DNA of 27,243 nt from a virus. Location: IMG/VR virus record IMGVR_UViG_3300017759_000054, positions 1-27,243 of that record; one strand, given 5' to 3'. The notes below the pieces were generated by a model. The model was not told the DNA's origin. It saw nothing but the letters and a program-made list of their open reading frames with translations, and ran no database searches. Shown here piece by piece: positions 24,481-27,243 of this stretch. A program made the translations under genes and the position numbers. Position 1 is the stretch's first letter. The number at the start of each line of letters is the position of its first letter.

Positions 24481-24882
24481 TTATCTATTTGACTGCAAGA
24501 CGAATTGTAACTCTTGAGGTGGGATGTCAGCTCCAACAATGTCATATCTAATAATTACATCAAATGCATTCCCATCAAAATCAGGAAGAACTTTAACTTC
24601 CCTTAAATTAACTCTATCTTCAAAATTAACAATTGATCTTTGAATTTGATCTCTTATGTTTGAAGCAGAAATGTCATCAATATTTTCAAATAAGGATTGA
24701 CTTACATCAGAACCAAAGTCCTCTTGAAAAAACTTTTCTCCAGGAACTGTAAAAACAATATTACGAATTGATCTGGAGATAGCATTTTCATTTTTAAGTG
24801 CAATCAAGTCATCATTTAAGGGATTTGCCTTAAATGACATGCTAATATCCTTAAATCCTTGACTTACCCTTTCTAGAGGCAC
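24481..24882 (-). CDS. 25: Baseplate wedge protein gp25 (133 aa)
   Basis: Seen: a small GPW/gp25-family protein. 'SRSIRNIVFTVPGEKFF' near residue 35, 'EDFGSDVSQSLFENIDDIS' near 55 and 'INxRD..QRSI.NFEDRV' near 77 line up with T4 gp25 (FDPEFGCDLSDQLFENMTPL; AVRNYEPRI; from memory). The family is related to lysozyme-like parts of type VI secretion baseplates, but no catalytic residues are seen here. Known: gp25 clamps gp6 and the sheath-initiating tail core. The frame starts with GTG at 24882 (MPLERVSQGFKDISMSF), the form I recall from homologues. An in-frame ATG at 24840 has an AAGGAT 7 bases upstream and could give a shorter product. A late-promoter box lies at 24904-24910. Confidence 0.93.
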   Translation of the reverse strand: MPLERVSQGFKDISMSFKANPLNDDLIALKNENAISRSIRNIVFTVPGEKFFQEDFGSDVSQSLFENIDDISASNIRDQIQRSIVNFEDRVNLREVKVLPDFDGNAFDVIIRYDIVGADIPPQELQFVLQSNR

Positions 24883-24903
24883 AAAAATACGGCGATTATA
24901 ACT

Positions 24904-24910
24904 TATTTAT
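24904..24910 (-). promoter_or_regulatory. T4-like late promoter box before gp25 (AATAAATAA)
   Basis: The minus strand reads TTAATAAATAAG here, matching NATAAATA. It lies 21 bases before the GTG start of gp25, in the only gap (40 bases) between the small upstream gene and gp25. It probably starts the gp25-gp6-gp7 late transcript. Confidence 0.65.
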
Positions 24911-24922
24911 TAAGGCATTTAA

Positions 24923-25099
24923 TTAAAATTCATTCAATGTTTGAGAAGGAATAATAGTATACTCCTCTTCAGTCTCAAAAATCTCAGTATTTTTGCGAGA
25001 ATCGCGTTTTTTGGGAGTTTGATCATCATTAGCAATCTCTCTTAGCATTTTTTGATGCTGATCGTTTGCTAAATTGTCTAAAAAATCATGATTAGTCAT
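24923..25099 (-). CDS. Conserved small hydrophilic protein (58 aa)
   Basis: Seen: MTNHDFLDNLANDQHQKMLR, then EIANDDQTPKKRDSRKN and an acidic end (FETEEEYTIIPSQTLNEF). It is wholly hydrophilic, probably helical at first and then disordered. The same frame stays open far upstream inside the 226-residue gene. I chose the ATG at 25099 because AAGGAG at 25112-25107 is 7 bases before it; the preceding ATG at 25102 is only 4 bases away and would add one Met. The gene overlaps the end of the 226-residue gene by 8 bases, so its Shine-Dalgarno lies within that coding sequence. Function unknown; it lies just upstream of the gp25 late promoter. Confidence 0.7.
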   Translation of the reverse strand: MTNHDFLDNLANDQHQKMLREIANDDQTPKKRDSRKNTEIFETEEEYTIIPSQTLNEF

Positions 25100-25772
25100 C
25101 ATTGTTCTCCTTTTTTGGTAAATTTTCTTGTTCTTTTGCTGTTTTCCAAAAATATTCGTCTTCACGACCCATTCCAAGTCGATCAAAACCATTTTCAACC
25201 TGATAATATTGAGTTGATACCTTAAAATCAGGCATTTTAGGTTCAACAGGTGTTAAACTGTTGTCAAAAATCCGCATTCTATTGTTTGGATACAGTGCAT
25301 ACTGTCCATTATTCAATTCAATTAGATTATGTGACTTATGTTCAGCAGGATTTTCACTTGTTGCATAATCAACGACCTCAGGATCTTGATGATAGTTGTC
25401 TAAAGTACAAATATATGTACCTTTTTGTATACCATGGTCACGAGTATATAATTCATAATCCATACTACCGATAAATTGCTTAGTAACTGATACAACACCA
25501 TAATCCATACAATTCCAAAATTGTAAATTAGGTAAACTCATATCAGGATCAGGTAATTCAGGTTCAGATACAAATGCACTGATAGGTAACTTATCGTACA
25601 TTGCAGCATATTCAGGTAAATAAGTTTCAAAATAAAAAGTGCGCCCAGGAATCGACTTTGCCGATACCCAGACGCCTTTAACAAATTCACCATGACCACT
25701 TTGATGATCAGTTAGATATTCTTTACGAACCCATACTTCTACAGATGGAAGATTACATATAAGTGCTGACAT
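25092..25772 (-). CDS. Conserved marine T4-like phage protein (226 aa)
   Basis: Seen: starts MSALICNLPSVEVWVRKEYL, followed by TDHQSGHGEFVKGVWVS and RTFYFETYLPEYAAMYDKLP. Other landmarks: 'LPNLQFWNCMDYGV' near residue 80, 'GTYICTLDNYHQDP' near 118, 'EHKSHNLIELNNGQYALYPNN' spread over about 144-164, and 'FKVSTQYYQVENG' near 183. It ends in a charged Lys/Glu tail. It is rich in Tyr, Trp and Pro, has no signal peptide or membrane span, and no recognised catalytic motif. I recall proteins with the same N-terminus upstream of gp25 in many cyanophages, where they are uncharacterised. The gene overlaps the following 58-residue gene. A GTAAATAG sequence about 20 bases before its ATG could be a degenerate late box, but it is also the end of the 47-residue gene. 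Confidence 0.8.
   Translation of the reverse strand: MSALICNLPSVEVWVRKEYLTDHQSGHGEFVKGVWVSAKSIPGRTFYFETYLPEYAAMYDKLPISAFVSEPELPDPDMSLPNLQFWNCMDYGVVSVTKQFIGSMDYELYTRDHGIQKGTYICTLDNYHQDPEVVDYATSENPAEHKSHNLIELNNGQYALYPNNRMRIFDNSLTPVEPKMPDFKVSTQYYQVENGFDRLGMGREDEYFWKTAKEQENLPKKENNDD
25107..25112 (-). promoter_or_regulatory. Ribosome binding site deciding the 58-aa start
   Basis: AAGGAG on the minus strand lies inside the last codons of the 226-residue gene, 4 bases before ATG 25102 and 7 bases before ATG 25099. It places the real start of the downstream gene here and rejects the longer 107-codon reading. Confidence 0.7.
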
Positions 25773-25792
25773 GATGTATTCATATAACTACA

Positions 25793-25936
25793 CTATTTAC
25801 CCTGTCCGCGATATCTTTTCTTTGCCCCATTACGAGACGACGCGGCGTATTTTGTATGCTTACCATTCCCTTGACGAGTGTTCTTCGGATGTGACTCCAC
25901 AAACTCTGTACCTGATAATGATTTCCGTACTGCCAT
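25793..25936 (-). CDS. Conserved small basic protein (47 aa)
   Basis: Seen: ATG at 25936 to TAG at 25793-25795, with AGGAGA 5-6 bases before the start. The sequence is MAVRKSLSGTEFVESHPKNT, then RQGNGKHTKYAASSRNGAKK and RYRGQGK. It is strongly basic (Lys/Arg-rich), has no hydrophobic core, and ends in an 'RYRGQGK' motif. I recall near-identical short proteins, with 'KSLSG..FVE..PK.TRQG.G' and 'YRGQG' motifs, as one of the most conserved small unknowns of T4-like cyanophages. Its composition suggests nucleic-acid or ribosome binding, which is inference only. It sits between the glycosyltransferase and the 226-residue gene with short gaps. Confidence 0.8.
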   Translation of the reverse strand: MAVRKSLSGTEFVESHPKNTRQGNGKHTKYAASSRNGAKKRYRGQGK

Positions 25937-25949
25937 AATAATCTCCTAG

Positions 25950-26717
25950 TTAAATTACACGAGTCTTTTCATGACCAACGCGAATGCGAGGGTCACACCA
26001 AATATCCATACCTTCCTCTTTGGCATCTAAACAGAATGAGACATCCTCACCACACATGTCTTGAACACTACCAGACTCAAAGACTTGCATCTTAGGTGCA
26101 AACCATGGATACTCTAGATTCTCAAATACTCCCTTCTTGATCAATACCCATCCAAAACCTGTGTAGTCTACAGTGAATGGTTTCTTACGCTTACCAATTG
26201 AATCAACAGTTTCATGATTCATCACTCCACCATTCTTACGGAAGTCATCCTCCTCTAACCAGTGTGCGACAGAAGTTGTGTGACCATCCTCAGTTGCATA
26301 CCAACCACTTACAATCTCTTTCTCTTCTCCTTCTTCACTGATTGCCATGTCACATAGTTGCCAAAACTTATTAGTGTCAAAAACAATATCACTATCGATC
26401 CATAACTGATAATCATATTCTAATTTACCATCCCAAGGAATCTGCTTAGGACCGCGCAATACATTTGCACCTAAAACCTTACAACGGGCAAAATTAACCA
26501 TTGATGAGTAGTCTTGACTAATCTGAATACTCATTCCATTCTGTACCATATCAAAGCACAGTTGTACAAAGTTCTTTAGAAAGGTAAATGAACATCCACG
26601 TCCAGGTAGACAGAAAACAATAGTCTTACCTCTCATCCTTTCTTTGATTGCTTGATAGTCCCACTCTTCTGCTTTCTTCGTGGGTGCTTTTGCTTTAACC
26701 GTGAATCCTTTAGCCAT
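25950..26717 (-). CDS. GT-A fold glycosyltransferase-like protein (255 aa)
   Basis: Seen: after a basic head (MAKGFTVKAKAPTKKAEEWD), residues about 31-45 form a first strand and loop (KTIVFCLPGRGCSFTFLKNF). 'FARCKVLGANVLRG' follows near 74-90. 'DYQLWIDSDIVF' near 101-112 carries a DSD that fits the DxD metal and nucleotide-sugar site of GT-A enzymes. 'GFGWVLIKKGVFENL' and 'CGEDVSFCLDAKEEGMDIWC' with 'VGHEK' at the end fit the acceptor and C-terminal part of GT2-like folds. It would transfer a sugar to an unknown acceptor such as a virion protein, modified DNA or a host glycan. Early control is likely: a perfect sigma-70-type promoter stands just upstream. AAGG lies about 11 bases before the ATG. 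Confidence 0.78.
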   Translation of the reverse strand: MAKGFTVKAKAPTKKAEEWDYQAIKERMRGKTIVFCLPGRGCSFTFLKNFVQLCFDMVQNGMSIQISQDYSSMVNFARCKVLGANVLRGPKQIPWDGKLEYDYQLWIDSDIVFDTNKFWQLCDMAISEEGEEKEIVSGWYATEDGHTTSVAHWLEEDDFRKNGGVMNHETVDSIGKRKKPFTVDYTGFGWVLIKKGVFENLEYPWFAPKMQVFESGSVQDMCGEDVSFCLDAKEEGMDIWCDPRIRVGHEKTRVI

Positions 26718-26740
26718 AAGTTGAATTAACCTTCAAGTCA

Positions 26741-26769
26741 ATTATAACGTGTAATATGTAGTATGTCAA
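26741..26769 (-). promoter_or_regulatory. Consensus sigma-70-type promoter (TTGACA-17-TATAAT)
   Basis: On the minus strand TTGACA (26769-26764) and TATAAT (26746-26741) are separated by exactly 17 bases, a perfect match to the bacterial housekeeping consensus. Transcription would start near 26734, some 17 bases before the ATG of the glycosyltransferase gene. It is probably an early promoter used by unmodified host polymerase. Confidence 0.85.
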
Positions 26770-26783
26770 TATTAATCTTACAG

Positions 26784-26975
26784 TTAGTATGAATGTTCCT
26801 GCCCCTCCATGGGGGTTTTTACTAACTCCTCATACGACAAATCCTCAAGTTCATAATCAGTCTTCATTAGACCAACCATTCCCTTGAGGGTTTCCCATGT
26901 CTTATTAAATTGTCCCTCACTTAGATTGTTATATAAACACTCTTCCTTTGCATAGATGTGATAAACCTTTTCCAT
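26784..26975 (-). CDS. Conserved small acidic protein (63 aa)
   Basis: Seen: MEKVYHIYAKEECLYNNLSE, then GQFNKTWETLKGMVGLMKTD and YELEDLSYEELVKTPMEGQE. It is acidic, with a predicted strand-helix-helix layout and no membrane segment. The 'hYHIYAKEECLY.NLSE..F..TWE.L..MV' pattern is one I recall from small unknown proteins of T4-like cyanophages. The 'Y-h-I-Y-A-K' start and the Cys suggest a compact fold, but no activity can be assigned. No good Shine-Dalgarno precedes the ATG; the upstream 35 bases are A-rich with two copies of AAAAAATTC. Transcription probably comes from the promoter at 27125-27153, giving a leader of about 140 bases. Confidence 0.65.
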   Translation of the reverse strand: MEKVYHIYAKEECLYNNLSEGQFNKTWETLKGMVGLMKTDYELEDLSYEELVKTPMEGQEHSY

Positions 26976-27171
26976 TAGAATTTTTTACGCGGAATTTTTT
27001 TTAGCAGTATGAATTCATCTTTCGCATTATATATGAAGGTCGATCTGTCACCTCTGTAGGTTAGGGTAGTATGCCGTTTTTATATACGCCCCCATAAACC
27101 AACGGAACTGTCATATCACCCCTGATCATATCACGGAGACTAACTGATGTCAACCCCCGTGCTACTAAGTA
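26976..27171. other. Non-coding leader region upstream of the 63-aa gene
   Basis: No convincing gene is seen in this stretch. It holds the promoter at 27125-27153, a possible 17-codon reading frame (27061-27114, minus), a lone TATAAT at 27026-27031 without a matching -35 element, and two copies of AAAAAATTC flanking CGCGT just before the 63-residue gene. Confidence 0.5.
27125..27153 (-). promoter_or_regulatory. Sigma-70-type promoter (TTGACA-17-TATGAT)
   Basis: On the minus strand TTGACA (27153-27148) and TATGAT (27130-27125) are 17 bases apart, one mismatch from consensus. Transcription would begin near 27118 and read towards the 63-residue gene. It lies just after the end of the truncated gene at the right edge. 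It is a likely host-polymerase early promoter. Confidence 0.8.
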
Positions 27172-27243
27172 TCACATAACAGATGTTAGTTCATGATAAC
27201 ACATACGATAGATTCCACTCTTACCTAATACTGCCAGATCTTC
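27172..27243 (-). CDS. C-terminal fragment of an unidentified gene (partial, 23 aa visible)
   Basis: On the minus strand the frame open from the right edge encodes EDLAVLGKSGIYRMCYHELT followed by SVM and a TGA at 27174-27172. The other two minus frames close within about 20 bases. The tail is compatible with a real protein end and is followed directly by a promoter, but it is too short to assign. The window edge cuts its start. Confidence 0.4.
   Translation of the reverse strand, partial: EDLAVLGKSGIYRMCYHELTSVM

Noticed and set aside
25100-25246. Upstream extension of the 58-residue gene to 107 codons
   Set aside because: The extension overlaps the conserved 226-residue gene in another frame, while a clear AAGGAG marks the ATG at 25099 (or 25102).
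25793-25800. GTAAATAG before the 226-residue gene as a late promoter
   Set aside because: It departs from NATAAATA and coincides with the final codons and stop of the 47-residue gene. It is possible but too weak to list.
26802-26820. CCCC-loop-GGGG hairpin followed by TTTTT on the plus strand, terminator-like
   Set aside because: All genes run on the minus strand and the stem is only about 4-5 pairs inside the 63-residue coding sequence; probably incidental.
27026-27031. TATAAT as a separate promoter for the 63-residue gene
   Set aside because: The sequence 17 bases upstream (GAGGTG) does not resemble TTGACA and there is no TG extension.
27061-27114. 17-codon frame (MTVPLVYGGVYKNGILP) just after the promoter at 27125-27153
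   Set aside because: Too short, with only a GGGG-type upstream match and no known homologue; noted in the leader region only.
1-27243. tRNA genes, CRISPR arrays, insertion sequences, integrase or attachment sites
   Set aside because: None seen on either strand; the repeats found are in-frame protein modules and have no array or transposon structure.

Overview
The window looks like part of the late (virion) region of a marine T4-like myovirus, most like the cyanophage group and possibly a related pelagiphage. The DNA is AT-rich. Every supportable gene is on the minus strand and they are packed almost end to end. Four T4 baseplate-wedge proteins occur in T4-like relative order (gp25, then gp6-gp7-gp8), with small proteins typical of marine T4-like phages around them. 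The host cannot be read from this window: there is no photosynthesis gene, tRNA or integrase here.

Reading along the minus strand from the right edge: a gene tail enters at the edge. Next come a consensus sigma-70-type promoter, a 63-residue small protein, a second perfect sigma-70-type promoter, a GT-A-like glycosyltransferase, a 47-residue basic protein, a 226-residue conserved protein and a 58-residue protein. This is the early-type border. A NATAAATA late promoter then introduces gp25, gp6 and a giant 4,076-residue gp7-like protein. A second late promoter introduces gp8 and a 2,522-residue DUF4815 protein, which are followed by overlapping small genes (75, 59 and 128 residues). A third late promoter introduces a gene cut by the left edge, in the position where T4 has its neck genes.

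The wedge proteins should assemble together into baseplate arms (gp7 as hub, with gp6, gp8 and gp25). The 2,522-residue protein lies where T4 has gp9-gp12, so it probably serves the baseplate periphery or fibre attachment.

The most interesting signal is how the gp7-like protein is built. A motif typical of the T4 gp7 family (DFY..KG..SY..LFK.LY) lies near residues 199-218. What looks like the second half of the same conserved region lies near residues 2463-2517. Over 2,200 residues of repeat modules lie between them. The modules are GxGY repeats, FCCH-like H-G-x-x-TGE repeats, a YHYH domain and 'EII...RG' repeats, and some of them also occur in gp8 and the DUF4815 protein. This suggests modular inflation of one baseplate machine. 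Family assignments rest on motif recognition from memory; no database search was possible.
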